Origin: Crossiella equi
GTDB taxonomy: Bacteria > Actinomycetota > Actinomycetes > Mycobacteriales > Pseudonocardiaceae
Direction: 5' to 3'
Length of the DNA: 64,000 nt
Assembly: GCF_017876755.1 (NCBI RefSeq)
Contig: NZ_JAGIOO010000001.1
Span: 868,001-932,000 of the forward strand
The notes below the pieces were generated by a model that saw nothing but the letters and a program-made list of their open reading frames with translations, was not told where the DNA came from and searched no databases. How positions within the stretch are numbered: the stretch's first letter is position 1; each line of letters opens with the position of its first letter. This document shows positions 7,730 through 15,772 of the stretch, in pieces. The translations under genes and the position numbers were made by a program.

Positions 7730-8746
7730 ATGACGACCTCGTTGCCCCGCAAGCGCCTTCTGGCCGCCGGGCTCGCACTGTTCGCGCTGGTCACAGCACC
7801 CCTGCCCGCAGCGGCAGCCGAACCCGAGGTGCTCACCCACCCGCTGGCCCAGACCGAGGCGGCGCGCCAGGCCGTGCGCGAGTACTGGACCCCGGCCCGC
7901 ATCGCCGCCATGGCGGTCGGCGACCCCGGCCCCGGCGCGCCGCCGGTGAACGGGCCGGACGGCGCCTCCGTCCCGACGGGCACCGCCGTCGACCGCACGG
8001 TCGGCAGGCTCTTCTTCGTCGACCGCGACGGCGGCGACTCCAGCTGCACCGCCACCCTGGTGCGCGCGGCCAACCGCGGCACCCTCGTCACCGGCGGGCA
8101 CTGCGTGCTCACCGGCGACCTGCTCGGCCGCGACCCGAAGTGGCACGAGAAGGTGCTGTGGGCCCCGGGCTTCCGCGACAACACCATGCCGCACGGCTCG
8201 TTTGTGGCCAGCGACCTGGTCGTCCACCGCATCCGGCGCGACGACCCGGAGCAGAGCAACTACGACCAGGCCTTCGTCGTACTGGGCCCGGACGCCCAGG
8301 GCCGCGAGGCCGAGGACGCCCTGGGCACCGCCCAGAAGATCGCGTTCAACCTGCCCGGCAACCTCCCGGCCACCGAGTTCGGCTACCCCCGCTCGGCGGG
8401 CAAGCCGGGCCACCAGGGCCGCCCGGAGTTCACCGGCATGCGGGTGGCCCGCTGCTGGGGCACCCCGGCCCAGTCCCACGGCTCACCGGAGTCCCCGGCC
8501 GAGCCGGACATGTGGGGCCTGCCGTGTGACATGGGCGGCGGCTCCAGCGGCGGCCCCCGCATCGCACTGCTCAAGCAGGGCACCGGCCAGGGCGTGGTCG
8601 TGGGTGTGAACGTCCAGGGCCACTACATGGACGGTGCGGGCAAGGACTGCCAGCGGACCGAGCCGGACTGCACCCGCCACCTGATCGGCCCGCAGTTCAC
8701 CGCCGCCATCACCGGCAAGCTGCTCGCGGTGGCCGCCACCATGTGA
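7730..8746 (+). CDS. Secreted trypsin-like serine protease
   Basis: 338-aa S1-type (chymotrypsin-fold) peptidase. A Sec signal (RKRLLAAGLALFALVTAPLPAAAA) is followed by a propeptide-like stretch and the protease. Catalytic residues are visible as His in TGGHCVLTG, Asp in SNYDQAFVVL and Ser in MGGGSSGGPRI; Cys pairs (SSCTATL with GGHC) fit disulfides in an exported enzyme. ATG 7730 was chosen over the upstream ATG at 7604 because the signal peptide begins there. Likely extracellular protein degradation. It ends 34 nt before the converging hydrolase gene. Confidence 0.88.
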   Translation: MTTSLPRKRLLAAGLALFALVTAPLPAAAAEPEVLTHPLAQTEAARQAVREYWTPARIAAMAVGDPGPGAPPVNGPDGASVPTGTAVDRTVGRLFFVDRDGGDSSCTATLVRAANRGTLVTGGHCVLTGDLLGRDPKWHEKVLWAPGFRDNTMPHGSFVASDLVVHRIRRDDPEQSNYDQAFVVLGPDAQGREAEDALGTAQKIAFNLPGNLPATEFGYPRSAGKPGHQGRPEFTGMRVARCWGTPAQSHGSPESPAEPDMWGLPCDMGGGSSGGPRIALLKQGTGQGVVVGVNVQGHYMDGAGKDCQRTEPDCTRHLIGPQFTAAITGKLLAVAATM

Positions 8747-8752
8747 CCGCGG

Positions 8753-8787
8753 CGCCTGAGGCTGGCGGGCGCCGCCGGCCTCAGGCG
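8753..8787. terminator. Bidirectional terminator between converging genes
   Basis: CGCCTGAGGC (8753-8762) pairs perfectly with GCCTCAGGCG (8778-8787) around a GC-rich loop. The right arm contains the TGA of the minus-strand hydrolase, so the one hairpin can serve both the protease and the hydrolase transcripts. Confidence 0.75.
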
Positions 8788-9374
8788 TTGAGCCAGTCCG
8801 CCGCCGCGTCCGCCGCCTCGGCCGGGATGTGGTGGCCACCGGCGTGCCGGAACGCGGTCACCGCCGCCCCACGCGAGCGCAGCGCCGCCGCCAGCGCACC
8901 GGCCGAGTCGATCGGTGCCATGGCGTCGGCGGTGCCGTTGCACAGGAACACCCGGCTGGCCGACAGGTCCGTCTCCGGCACCTCCGGCAGCGGGTTCATT
9001 CCGGCGAACAGCGCCGCCTCCGAGACCACGTCCGGGTGCAGCAGGGCCAGCGCGCCCGCGATGTTCGCGCCGTTGGAGAAGCCCACCGCGACCAGGCGCC
9101 CGGTCAGCGCGTGCTCCTCCCGGGTCGCGCGCACGAAGTCGGCCAGCTCCCCCGCCCGGCGGCGCACGTCCTCGAAGTCGAAGACGCCCTCGGCCAGGCG
9201 CCGGAACCAGCGCGCCATGCCGTTCTCCGACACCGGACCGGCCGGGGCCAGCACCGGCGAGGCGGGGTTGAGGTGGCGGGCCAGGCCCAGCAGGTCATCC
9301 GGGCCGCCGCCCGTGCCGTGCAGGACCAGCAGCGCGGGGGCGTCGGCGGCACCCGGGTGGAAGTGGTACCTCAC
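8781..9374 (-). CDS. Alpha/beta hydrolase (MhqD-like carboxylesterase)
   Basis: 197-aa cytosolic hydrolase of the phospholipase/carboxylesterase family. HGTGGGPDDLLGLA forms the oxyanion region, GFSNGANIA holds the Ser nucleophile, the Asp is in CNGTADAMAP and the His in HAGGHHIP. GTG 9374 overlaps the TGA of the dioxygenase gene (GTGA), so the two are cotranslated. Dioxygenase plus this hydrolase plus a divergent MarR gene reproduces the MhqO/MhqD/MhqR set of Bacillus, which answers quinone and hydroquinone stress. The enzyme may hydrolyse ring-cleavage products; exact substrate is inferred. Confidence 0.87.
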   Translation of the reverse strand: MRYHFHPGAADAPALLVLHGTGGGPDDLLGLARHLNPASPVLAPAGPVSENGMARWFRRLAEGVFDFEDVRRRAGELADFVRATREEHALTGRLVAVGFSNGANIAGALALLHPDVVSEAALFAGMNPLPEVPETDLSASRVFLCNGTADAMAPIDSAGALAAALRSRGAAVTAFRHAGGHHIPAEAADAAADWLNA

Positions 9375-10312
9375 GGCAGGTCCAGCTTCGGCAGGCTGGC
9401 CGCGATCTGCTCCCGGCTCGGCTCCAGCCACGGCGGCAGCTTCAGCGTGCGGCCCAGCTCCAGCAACGGCTCGTCGGCGGCGAAGCCGGGGCCGTCGGTG
9501 GCCACCTCCAGCAGCGTGCCGCCCGGCTCGCGGAAGTAGATCGACCGGAAGTACTGCCGGTCCAGGATCTCGGTGACCCGCACGCCCCGGTCCACCAGCT
9601 CGTCCCGCCAGGACACCTGGGTCGCCTCGTCGGGCACCCGCCAGGCCACGTGGTGCACGGTGCCCACCGAGACCCGGCCCCGTTCCGCGTCCGGCTGCAC
9701 CAGGACGTCCACCAGCGCGCCCGGACCGCCGGCACCCGCCTCGAAGCGCAGCCGGTTCCCCTCCTGGCCCACGAAGCGCAGGCCCAGGTCGGTGGTCAGC
9801 GTGCCCGCGGTGGCCTCCTCGGCGGTCACCGACAGCGTCACCGAGTGCAGGCCGCGGATGGCGTGCTCCGGCGGCACCAGGCCGTGGTCCCACGGGTCGC
9901 GCGGGTCCTCCTGCGGGTGCGCGACCAGGGACAGCACCAAGCCGTCCGGGTCGCGGAAGAGCAGTGCCTCCTCGCCGTCGCGGCCGCGCACGTCGCTCAC
10001 CGGCGCGCCCGCCCTGGTGAGGTGCTCCCGCCACCAGCCCAGCGAGGCCTCCGGCACGGAGAAGGAGGTGACCGTGGCCTGCCCGGCGCCGATCGTGCCG
10101 CGCGGGGCCTCCCGCCACGGGAAGAAGGTCATCAGCGAGCCCGGCTTGCCCGAGCCGTCGCCGTAGTACAGGTGGTACGTGCCCGGGTCGTCGAAGTTCA
10201 CGGTGGTCTTGACCAGTCGCAGGCCAAGAGCACGCAGGTAGAAGTCGACGTTGCGCTGGGGGTCGCCACCGATCGCCGTGACGTGGTGCAACCCGGAGGT
10301 CTGGATGGTCAC
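9371..10312 (-). CDS. Ring-cleaving dioxygenase, VOC/glyoxalase family (MhqO-like)
   Basis: 313 aa with two tandem vicinal-oxygen-chelate modules: residues about 5-135 (LHHVTAIGGDPQRNVDFY, then FRDPDGLVLSLV) and about 150-290 (IRGLHSVTLSV, TVHHVAWRVP, EPGGTLLEVATDGPGF). Metal ligands are expected at the first His of LHHV, the His of HHVAW and the Glu of LLEVATD. The family includes Bacillus MhqA/MhqO, which cleave hydroquinones. The gene starts at GTG 10312, six bases after a predicted -10 box, so its mRNA is probably leaderless. It leads the two-gene unit with the hydrolase. Confidence 0.9.
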   Translation of the reverse strand: MTIQTSGLHHVTAIGGDPQRNVDFYLRALGLRLVKTTVNFDDPGTYHLYYGDGSGKPGSLMTFFPWREAPRGTIGAGQATVTSFSVPEASLGWWREHLTRAGAPVSDVRGRDGEEALLFRDPDGLVLSLVAHPQEDPRDPWDHGLVPPEHAIRGLHSVTLSVTAEEATAGTLTTDLGLRFVGQEGNRLRFEAGAGGPGALVDVLVQPDAERGRVSVGTVHHVAWRVPDEATQVSWRDELVDRGVRVTEILDRQYFRSIYFREPGGTLLEVATDGPGFAADEPLLELGRTLKLPPWLEPSREQIAASLPKLDLP

Positions 10313-10318
10313 GGCTCG

Positions 10319-10347
10319 ACCGTACGCCCGGATTATCTTCCAAGCAA
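10319..10347 (-). promoter_or_regulatory. Leaderless promoter of the dioxygenase-hydrolase unit
   Basis: TTGCTT (10347-10342) and TACGGT (10324-10319) have an exact 17-bp spacer, and the -10 ends six bases before the GTG at 10312, so transcription should begin at the start codon. The -35 lies within the MarR operator candidate. Confidence 0.6.
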
Positions 10348-10349
10348 GA
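10336..10349. promoter_or_regulatory. Candidate MarR operator
   Basis: TCTTCCAAGCAAGA is an imperfect dyad (CTT-C----G-AAG outer bases match) in an unusually AT-rich patch of the 74-bp divergent gap. It overlaps the dioxygenase -35 box and lies just upstream of the marR promoter, so one bound dimer could control both directions. Confidence 0.5.
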
Positions 10350-10351
10350 CA

Positions 10352-10380
10352 TTTCCCCGGAAGGCAATCCTCGCTAGGCT
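10352..10380 (+). promoter_or_regulatory. Probable leaderless promoter of the MarR gene
   Basis: TAGGCT (10375-10380) fits a TANNNT -10 and ends six bases before ATG 10387; TTTCCC at 10352-10357 is a weak -35 with 17-bp spacing. No ribosome site precedes the ATG, which supports a leaderless transcript. Confidence 0.5.
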
Positions 10381-10386
10381 GCGCCC

Positions 10387-10845
10387 ATGAGCGTGCCGGA
10401 CATCGACGACGACGAGATGATCACCTGGTGGGGACTGGTCATCGAGGGCTACCTGGCCACCCAGGAGCGCCTGATGAAGGAGATCGCCGAGGAGTACGGC
10501 CTCTCCCCCGCGCCGTTCGACATCCTGCTGCGCCTGGTGCGCTCCGAGGGCCACCGCATGCAGATGACCAAGCTCGCCACCGAGGCGGCGCTCACCAGCG
10601 GCGGGTTCACCAAGGTGGCCGACCGCATGGTCAAGGCCGGGCTGATCCGCCGCGAACCGTGCGCGAGCGACCGCCGGGTGACGTACGCGGTGCTCACCGA
10701 GCACGGCCTGGCCACCGCGCGGGCGGCCCGCCGTACCGGCGCCGAGAACCTGCGCCAGTCGGTGCTGGCGCCGCTCGGGCCGGAGCAGGCCGCCGCGCTG
10801 GCCGCGGCCATGCGCACGCTGCGCGAGGTCAACGCACGGCAATAG
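10387..10845 (+). CDS. MarR-family transcriptional regulator (MhqR-like)
   Basis: 152-aa winged-helix repressor. The core is typical: APFDILLRLVRS, MTKLATEAALTSGGFTKVAD (recognition helix), MVKAGLIRREPCASDRRVTY (wing with the DRR motif), then a C-terminal dimerisation helix. It is divergent from the dioxygenase-hydrolase genes with only 74 bp between start codons, so it most likely represses them and itself and is released by quinones or related aromatics. The single Cys beside the wing (EPCASDRR) could be a redox or quinone sensor; that is inference. Confidence 0.9.
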   Translation: MSVPDIDDDEMITWWGLVIEGYLATQERLMKEIAEEYGLSPAPFDILLRLVRSEGHRMQMTKLATEAALTSGGFTKVADRMVKAGLIRREPCASDRRVTYAVLTEHGLATARAARRTGAENLRQSVLAPLGPEQAAALAAAMRTLREVNARQ

Positions 10846-11061
10846 CGGCGCTGCGCGCAGTGGGGGTGTGCTCGACAGTGAGCTGGGGGTACCGGGGGTA
10901 ACTCTCGACGGGGACCGGCCGGGGCGCCGTGCACGGGGTCTCCGCGCGGGGCGCCGTCCGTTCGCCATCCGGCCACCGGAAATCACCCGGTTGGGGAGGG
11001 CCTTGCTGTGCTGCCCGGGGTCCCAGAGGTCATCGAGATCCGGGCGTTATTACGAAACCAA

Positions 11062-11226
11062 TCAGTCCAGGCCTCGGACGATGTGCGGCTCGAAGGTCTC
11101 GTCGTCGAGCAGCCACTGCGGGATGGGGTTGCGGGCGAGCACCCGTGACCTGGCCTCGCGCTCGGCCTGGAGGGGCATGCCCACCGTGGGAGCGACGTCG
11201 CTGAGTTCCCTGATCTGTTCCAACAT
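11062..11226 (-). CDS. Small 54-aa protein, unknown function
   Basis: The frame MLEQIRELSDVAPTVGMP then QAEREARSRVLARNPIPQWLL then DDETFEPHIVRGLD ends in TGA at 11062. AAAGGCGGTAG precedes the ATG at a workable ribosome-site distance. The first 33 residues resemble the N-terminal helix pattern of actinobacterial CU044_5270-type proteins (helix, Asp-Val-Pro, Ala-Arg-rich helix), but the membrane segment and C-terminal domain are absent, so it is either a distinct short protein or a remnant. It is divergent from the DnaJ-NERD gene, 199 nt away. The 216-nt stretch between it and the MarR gene holds nothing I can identify. Confidence 0.55.
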   Translation of the reverse strand: MLEQIRELSDVAPTVGMPLQAEREARSRVLARNPIPQWLLDDETFEPHIVRGLD

Positions 11227-11425
11227 CGCGGCTACCGCCTTTCGTGTGTGTCCGCTATCACGTTAGAGGAAAGAGGTGGGTCCGCGCGCGCCTATATGCA
11301 GAAGGCTGGTTCGTATTCGGATCATTTATCACTCCTTCCGCCCAGAGCGGACACGGGAGTCGGTTGATCATCTTCCGCGGGCACCCCATAGGGTGTTCGC
11401 GCAGACACGGAAGGTGGGCGGGATC

Positions 11426-12628
11426 GTGGGCGCGGTCGACTACTACGAGCTCCTCGGCGTCGACCGGAGCGCATCCGCGGCCGAGATCAAAACCGCCTAC
11501 CGGGCGCTGGCCAAGGTCATGCACCCGGACGCGGGCGGTACCTCGGGCTCCTTCCGGCTCTTGCGGGAGGCCTACGAGACCCTCAACGACCCGGACCGGC
11601 GCGCGCACTACGACCGCGGCGAGCCCGAGGACTGGGACGAGGAGGAGGACTGGGTCGACGAGGCCGACATCGAGGTCACGCCCGACTCCCCCGAGCCCCC
11701 ACGCCGCGCCACCGGCACCCGCGCCCGCTCCCGCGCCTGGACCCGCGGTTCGCGCACCTCGGCCCGCCCGCGCACGTTCGGCCCGGACCCGGAGTTCGTG
11801 CCGACCGCCCCGCGCATCGACCCGGACACCATCCCGTGGTGGCCGGAGGTCGACCCGGTGGAACGCGTGCGCCTGGTGCCCGCCAACGGCCCCGGTTCGC
11901 TGCCCGCCTTCGGCTCGCTGGCGGCCTGGCTGCTGGTCCTGGTGCTCGCACCGGTCATGTTCGGGGCGTTCTGGCTGGCCGTGCTGTGGCTGCTGATCTT
12001 CGGCGGCACCAGCTGGGTGGCGTTCAACCTGTGGCAGCACCAGCTCACCGCCACCCGCGCCGACCGCGAGTTCACCCACGAGTTCGGCATCCGCACGGTC
12101 TTCGGCAAGCCGGGTGCCGAGGAGGAGCACATCGGCGAGCAGCTCACCGCGCGCCTGCTCGCCCGCTACCTGAGCCGCCTGCCCGGGGTGCGCATCTTCC
12201 ACGGCCTGGCCTGGCCGGACTCGGTCTTCGCCGACATCGACCACGCGGTGCTGTGCGGGCGGCGGCTGGTGCTCATCGAGTCCAAGCTGTGGCTGCCCGG
12301 CCACTACACCGCCGACGAGATGGGCGAGCTGCGCCGCAACGGCCACGCTTACCGGGGCGGCTCGACGCAGCTGCCCGAGGGCGTGGAGCACTTCCGCGAC
12401 CTGCTGCCCGAGGCCGAGGTGCGGGGCGTGCTGGTGCTCTACCCCAACCGCGCCGGGGAGATCACCACCGGCGAGGCCCCGGACGTGACCGTGGCGCCGA
12501 TGAGCCCCGAGCAGTTCGTGGATGAGATCGGCGCGTGGCTGGCCTACGAGCCCGCCACGGTGGACCGGGACCTGTTCCGGGCGGTGCTGGGCCAGGTGGT
12601 CAAGTCCGTGCCGCAGCAGGGCACCTAG
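11426..12628 (+). CDS. Membrane-anchored DnaJ-domain/NERD-nuclease fusion protein
   Basis: 400-aa protein with an N-terminal J domain (residues 4-64; [23 protein letters not shown] at 33-35, [14 protein letters not shown]), an acidic then basic linker (66-150), two membrane helices (about 161-203, [20 protein letters not shown] and [17 protein letters not shown]), and a C-terminal NERD domain (about 228-340; [19 protein letters not shown]). Asp272, Glu285 and Lys287 fit the PD-(D/E)xK nuclease core. GTG 11426 begins right at the J domain behind GGAAGG; the frame open upstream is non-conserved. J domains recruit Hsp70 (DnaK), so this may couple chaperone action to a membrane nuclease. A TAGGGT -10-like box lies at 11389-11394. 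Its TAG overlaps the ugd stop. Confidence 0.85.
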   Translation: MGAVDYYELLGVDRSASAAEIKTAYRALAKVMHPDAGGTSGSFRLLREAYETLNDPDRRAHYDRGEPEDWDEEEDWVDEADIEVTPDSPEPPRRATGTRARSRAWTRGSRTSARPRTFGPDPEFVPTAPRIDPDTIPWWPEVDPVERVRLVPANGPGSLPAFGSLAAWLLVLVLAPVMFGAFWLAVLWLLIFGGTSWVAFNLWQHQLTATRADREFTHEFGIRTVFGKPGAEEEHIGEQLTARLLARYLSRLPGVRIFHGLAWPDSVFADIDHAVLCGRRLVLIESKLWLPGHYTADEMGELRRNGHAYRGGSTQLPEGVEHFRDLLPEAEVRGVLVLYPNRAGEITTGEAPDVTVAPMSPEQFVDEIGAWLAYEPATVDRDLFRAVLGQVVKSVPQQGT

Positions 12629-13962
12629 GCGCTCGCAGGGCCCATCGGCGGGCGGCCCATGCCGACCACGCGCCAGCCCGCCGCCGCCCAGCGGTGGCGG
12701 TCCAGGCTGTTGCGGCCGTCGACCACCACGCGCCGCTGCACCAGCTGGCCGACCCGCACCGGGTCCAGCTCGGCGAACTCCGGCCACTCCGTGACGTGCA
12801 GCACCAGGTCCGCGCCGGTCAGCGCCTCGGTGGCGGACTCGGCGTAGCCCAGGGTCGGGAACTCCTTGCGCGCGTTGGCCAGGGCCTGCGGGTCGTAGAC
12901 GCGCACCCGGGCGCCGCGCAGGTGCAGGCTGGCGGCCACGTTGAGGGCCGGGGAGTCGCGCACGTCGTCCGAACCGGGCTTGAAGGCCGCGCCCAGGACC
13001 GCGATGTGGGCGCCCAGCACGCTGCCGCCCAGCTCGCGCTCGGCCAGGGAGGCCAGGCGGGAGCGGCGGTCGTTGTTGATGTGGTCGACCTGGCGCAGCA
13101 GCTCCTGGCCGCCCCGGACGTCCAGGGCGGCGGCCGCGGCGTGGAAGGCGCGCAGGTCCTTGGGCAGGCAGCCGCCACCGAAGCCCAGGCCCGCGTTGAG
13201 GAACGGGCGGCCGATGCGCACGTCGTGGCCCAGCGCGTCGGCCACCACGGTGATGTCCGCGCCCGCGGCCTCGCACAGGTCGGCGACCATGTTGATGTAG
13301 GAGATCTTGGTGGCCAGGAAGGCGTTCGCGGCCGTCTTGACCAGCTCGGCGGAGGCGTAGTCGGTGGTGATCACCGGGGTGGCGGGCTGCTCGGCGAGCA
13401 GCGGCGCGTAGACCTCCAGCAGCGCGGCGGCGGCCTTGCCCGGGCCGCCGATGACGATGCGGTCCGGGCGCAGGGTGTCGGCCACGGCGTGGCCCTCGCG
13501 CAGGAACTCCGGGTTCCACACCAGGTCCACGCGCACGCCCTCGGCCAGCCGGGCGGCGCGGTCGGCCAGCGCGGCGGCGGTGCCCACCGGCACCGTGGAC
13601 TTGCCCACGATGAGGGCGTCGGTGCGCAGCGCGGGGACCAGGGCGTCGACCGCGGCGTGCACGAAGCGCAGGTCGGCGGCGTGCCCGCGCGGGTCCTGCG
13701 GGGTGCCCACGCACAGGAAGTGCACGGAGGCCTTCGCGGCCTCGGTGATGTCGGTGGTGAAGCGCAGCGCCCCACCCCGAACGTGCTCGGCCAGCAGCTC
13801 GGGCAGGCCGGGCTCGTAGAAAGGCAGCCGCCCCTGGGTGAGCGCGGCGATCTTGTCCGCGTCGGTGTCCACCCCGACCACCTGGTAGCCGAGCTCGGCG
13901 AGGCAGGCGGCGTGCGTGGCACCGAGGTAGCCGGTGCCGATCACGGAGACGACCGGGCTCAC
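12625..13962 (-). CDS. ugd: UDP-glucose 6-dehydrogenase
   Basis: 445-aa NAD-dependent enzyme that oxidises UDP-glucose to UDP-glucuronate for cell-wall and exopolysaccharide precursors. The N-terminal Rossmann motif is [19 protein letters not shown], the NAD-binding/central part contains [11 protein letters not shown] and [12 protein letters not shown], and the catalytic Cys is in [16 protein letters not shown]. Three domains in normal order and length. GTG 13962 follows CAGGAG. It converges on the DnaJ-NERD gene, and the four bases CTAG at 12625-12628 provide the TAG stop of both genes. A hairpin upstream isolates it from the ArfC-like gene. Confidence 0.95.
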   Translation of the reverse strand: MSPVVSVIGTGYLGATHAACLAELGYQVVGVDTDADKIAALTQGRLPFYEPGLPELLAEHVRGGALRFTTDITEAAKASVHFLCVGTPQDPRGHAADLRFVHAAVDALVPALRTDALIVGKSTVPVGTAAALADRAARLAEGVRVDLVWNPEFLREGHAVADTLRPDRIVIGGPGKAAAALLEVYAPLLAEQPATPVITTDYASAELVKTAANAFLATKISYINMVADLCEAAGADITVVADALGHDVRIGRPFLNAGLGFGGGCLPKDLRAFHAAAAALDVRGGQELLRQVDHINNDRRSRLASLAERELGGSVLGAHIAVLGAAFKPGSDDVRDSPALNVAASLHLRGARVRVYDPQALANARKEFPTLGYAESATEALTGADLVLHVTEWPEFAELDPVRVGQLVQRRVVVDGRNSLDRHRWAAAGWRVVGMGRPPMGPASA

Positions 13963-13981
13963 GGGCTGCTCCTGGGGGATC

Positions 13982-14021
13982 GGGGACTGGGCACGGCGAG
14001 CTTACGTCGCCGTGCGTCCCC
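13982..14021 (-). terminator. Terminator hairpin after the sunset-domain gene
   Basis: GCACGGCGA (13991-13999) pairs with TCGCCGTGC (14007-14015) with a 7-nt loop; GGGGA and TCCCC extend the stem on the outside. It lies 46 nt after the sunset-domain stop and 19 nt before the ugd start, so it should end the upstream transcript. Confidence 0.7.
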
Positions 14022-14066
14022 AAGACGGAGGGCACACCCTGAGTTCGCCCACCCGTCACCGCGATC

Positions 14067-14618
14067 TCAGCTGGACACGGGCACTTTCCGCTTGGCGCCG
14101 GAGGTGTAGCCCGCCTGCTCGGCGTCGGCGACCGTGGCGAACCACACGTCGCCCTTGGTGCGCGCGAAGTACGGGGAGTCCTCGGTGTGGTAGCGCTTGG
14201 TCTTGGAGTTGCCCTTGACCGGCAGGATGAGCTCGCTCTTCGGCGCCGGGGTGGTCTCGGCGACCGGCTCGGCGGGCTCGGCCTTGCCCTCGACCGGCTC
14301 GGTCTCCTCGGCGACGGGCTCGGCCCTCTCCGCGACCGGCTGGGCCTTCTCCGCGACCGGCTCGGCCTTCTCGGCCAGCGGCCCGACGAACTCGGCCTCG
14401 GGCTCGGCGGCCTCACTCTTGGCGGTCTCGGGCTCGACGACCTCGGCCCGCGGCACCGGGGCGGGCGCGGGCACCGCCACGGGGACCGGGGCGGCCACGG
14501 CCTGCGGGACGGCCCGGCGCGCGGCCAGCGGGCGCACCAGGAGTGCCCAGCTGAGCAGCCCGCCCACCAGGAAGGAGGCCAGGCACAGCAGGAAGACCTG
14601 CCAGAACAACCACATCAT
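14067..14618 (-). CDS. Sunset-domain membrane protein, ArfC-like
   Basis: 183 aa: one N-terminal membrane helix (WLFWQVFLLCLASFLVGGLL), a long extracytoplasmic Ala/Pro/Glu linker made of imperfect seven-residue repeats (AEPVAEK, AQPVAER, AEPVAEE, TEPVEGK, residues about 80-120), and a C-terminal sunset domain (VKGNSKTKRYHTEDSPYF, then DVWFATVADAEQAGY). A good AGGAGA ribosome site precedes the ATG, 11 nt after the BON/OmpA gene. Mycobacterial ArfC has the same plan (helix, Ala/Pro/Glu-rich linker, YYTPEDP/VWF domain) and is likewise encoded after a BON-OmpA protein. Role at the cell surface is inferred. Confidence 0.8.
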   Translation of the reverse strand: MMWLFWQVFLLCLASFLVGGLLSWALLVRPLAARRAVPQAVAAPVPVAVPAPAPVPRAEVVEPETAKSEAAEPEAEFVGPLAEKAEPVAEKAQPVAERAEPVAEETEPVEGKAEPAEPVAETTPAPKSELILPVKGNSKTKRYHTEDSPYFARTKGDVWFATVADAEQAGYTSGAKRKVPVSS

Positions 14619-14629
14619 CGTTTTCTCTC

Positions 14630-15742
14630 CTAGCTGACGGCGACCAGCGCGCGGCGCAGGTGCGGGTTGTAGGTCTCCAGGCCGGGCTCCACCCGCCCGA
14701 CGGGAACGATGAGCGCCTGCGGGACGCCTTGGGCGACAAGCACATCGCGCACGGCGGCGGCGCGGCGGTCGGCCAGCGCCTGGGCATCGACCCCGGGCGG
14801 CTGCTCCGCCGAGGCCAGGGCGGTGACCGTGACCAGGGACTTGGGCGCGACGTGCAGCAGCCGGGCCACGCGGTCGACCAGGACCGGGCCGTGGCCCTCC
14901 CAGCGCGTGGTGGCCGCGACGAAGTTGATGCCCCCGCTGCCCCGGATCATGCGCTCCACGCTGCCGTGCAGCGCGCCGATGTCCACCGTGGACGGAATGG
15001 CGGGCGGTCCGGTGCGCAGGCCGTCCTCCTCCACCTTCCCCTGTTCCCGCAACCGCTCCACCAGGATGGCGCGCTGGTCGGCGTCGGCCACGACGCCGTG
15101 CACGGTGATGCCGTCCGAGCGCACCGCGACCGTCAGGTCGGCACCGCGCGCCTCGGCGGCGGCACCGGCGATCCGGGCGATGCGGTCGGCGGGCAGCACC
15201 GGGCCGGTGCCCGGGCTGAGCAGGGTCAGGTCGGCGACGCGGTGCCCGGGACAGCGCTCGGTGACCGCGCGCAGCAGGCGCTGGGTGTGCAGGCCGCTGT
15301 GCCCGCTGCCCGCGATCGCGATCTCGCCGTCCCGGACGCGCAGCACCACGGGGGTGGGCGCGAGATCGGTGGCGGTCACGGAGTCCACCCCGGGCACGGT
15401 GGCCACCAGCGCGGTCAGGGCGGCCATCCGTTCGGCTGGCACCCCGGAGAGGCTGATGTCCCGGCCGGCGGTGCGCACCTGCGCGTCGGGGTGCCCGGCT
15501 CCGGCGAGCGCGTTCCGGGCACCAGCCGTGAGCTGGCCCTCGATGCGCTCACCCGCCACGGCGACGCCCAGTCCGGCGAGCAGCGCGGGCACGGTCACGG
15601 CAGTGATCGCCCACCCGATCCACTGTGGACGGGAGGGCTTGTCTTCGGCTGTCTTGAGGTCCACCGGCGGGGTTGTATCGAAACGGAGCGTGATCGCGCC
15701 ACCTCGCTCCCGGCTATCCTGGTAACTCGCCGCAATGTTCAC
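14630..15742 (-). CDS. Membrane-anchored BON/OmpA-like protein, ArfA-like
   Basis: 370 aa with a short cytoplasmic N-terminus, one membrane helix (PQWIGWAITAVTVPALLAGL), one or two BON-type alpha/beta modules (about 75-240; VRTAGRDISLSGVPAERMAA, VRSDGITVHGVVADADQRAI) and a C-terminal OmpA-like module (about 250-365; LTVTALASAEQP-like VTVTALAS, LADRRAAAVRDVLVAQGVPQ, VGRVEP). The order matches ArfA (OmpATb, Rv0899) of mycobacteria. OmpA-like modules usually bind peptidoglycan; here key Asp/Arg residues are only partly evident. GTG 15742 is the likely start but has no clear ribosome site; its 30-bp gap to the divergent YkvA gene holds both promoters. Confidence 0.72.
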   Translation of the reverse strand: MNIAASYQDSRERGGAITLRFDTTPPVDLKTAEDKPSRPQWIGWAITAVTVPALLAGLGVAVAGERIEGQLTAGARNALAGAGHPDAQVRTAGRDISLSGVPAERMAALTALVATVPGVDSVTATDLAPTPVVLRVRDGEIAIAGSGHSGLHTQRLLRAVTERCPGHRVADLTLLSPGTGPVLPADRIARIAGAAAEARGADLTVAVRSDGITVHGVVADADQRAILVERLREQGKVEEDGLRTGPPAIPSTVDIGALHGSVERMIRGSGGINFVAATTRWEGHGPVLVDRVARLLHVAPKSLVTVTALASAEQPPGVDAQALADRRAAAVRDVLVAQGVPQALIVPVGRVEPGLETYNPHLRRALVAVS

Positions 15743-15772
15743 TCGGTTCAGCGACTGGGGAGGAGAACACGG

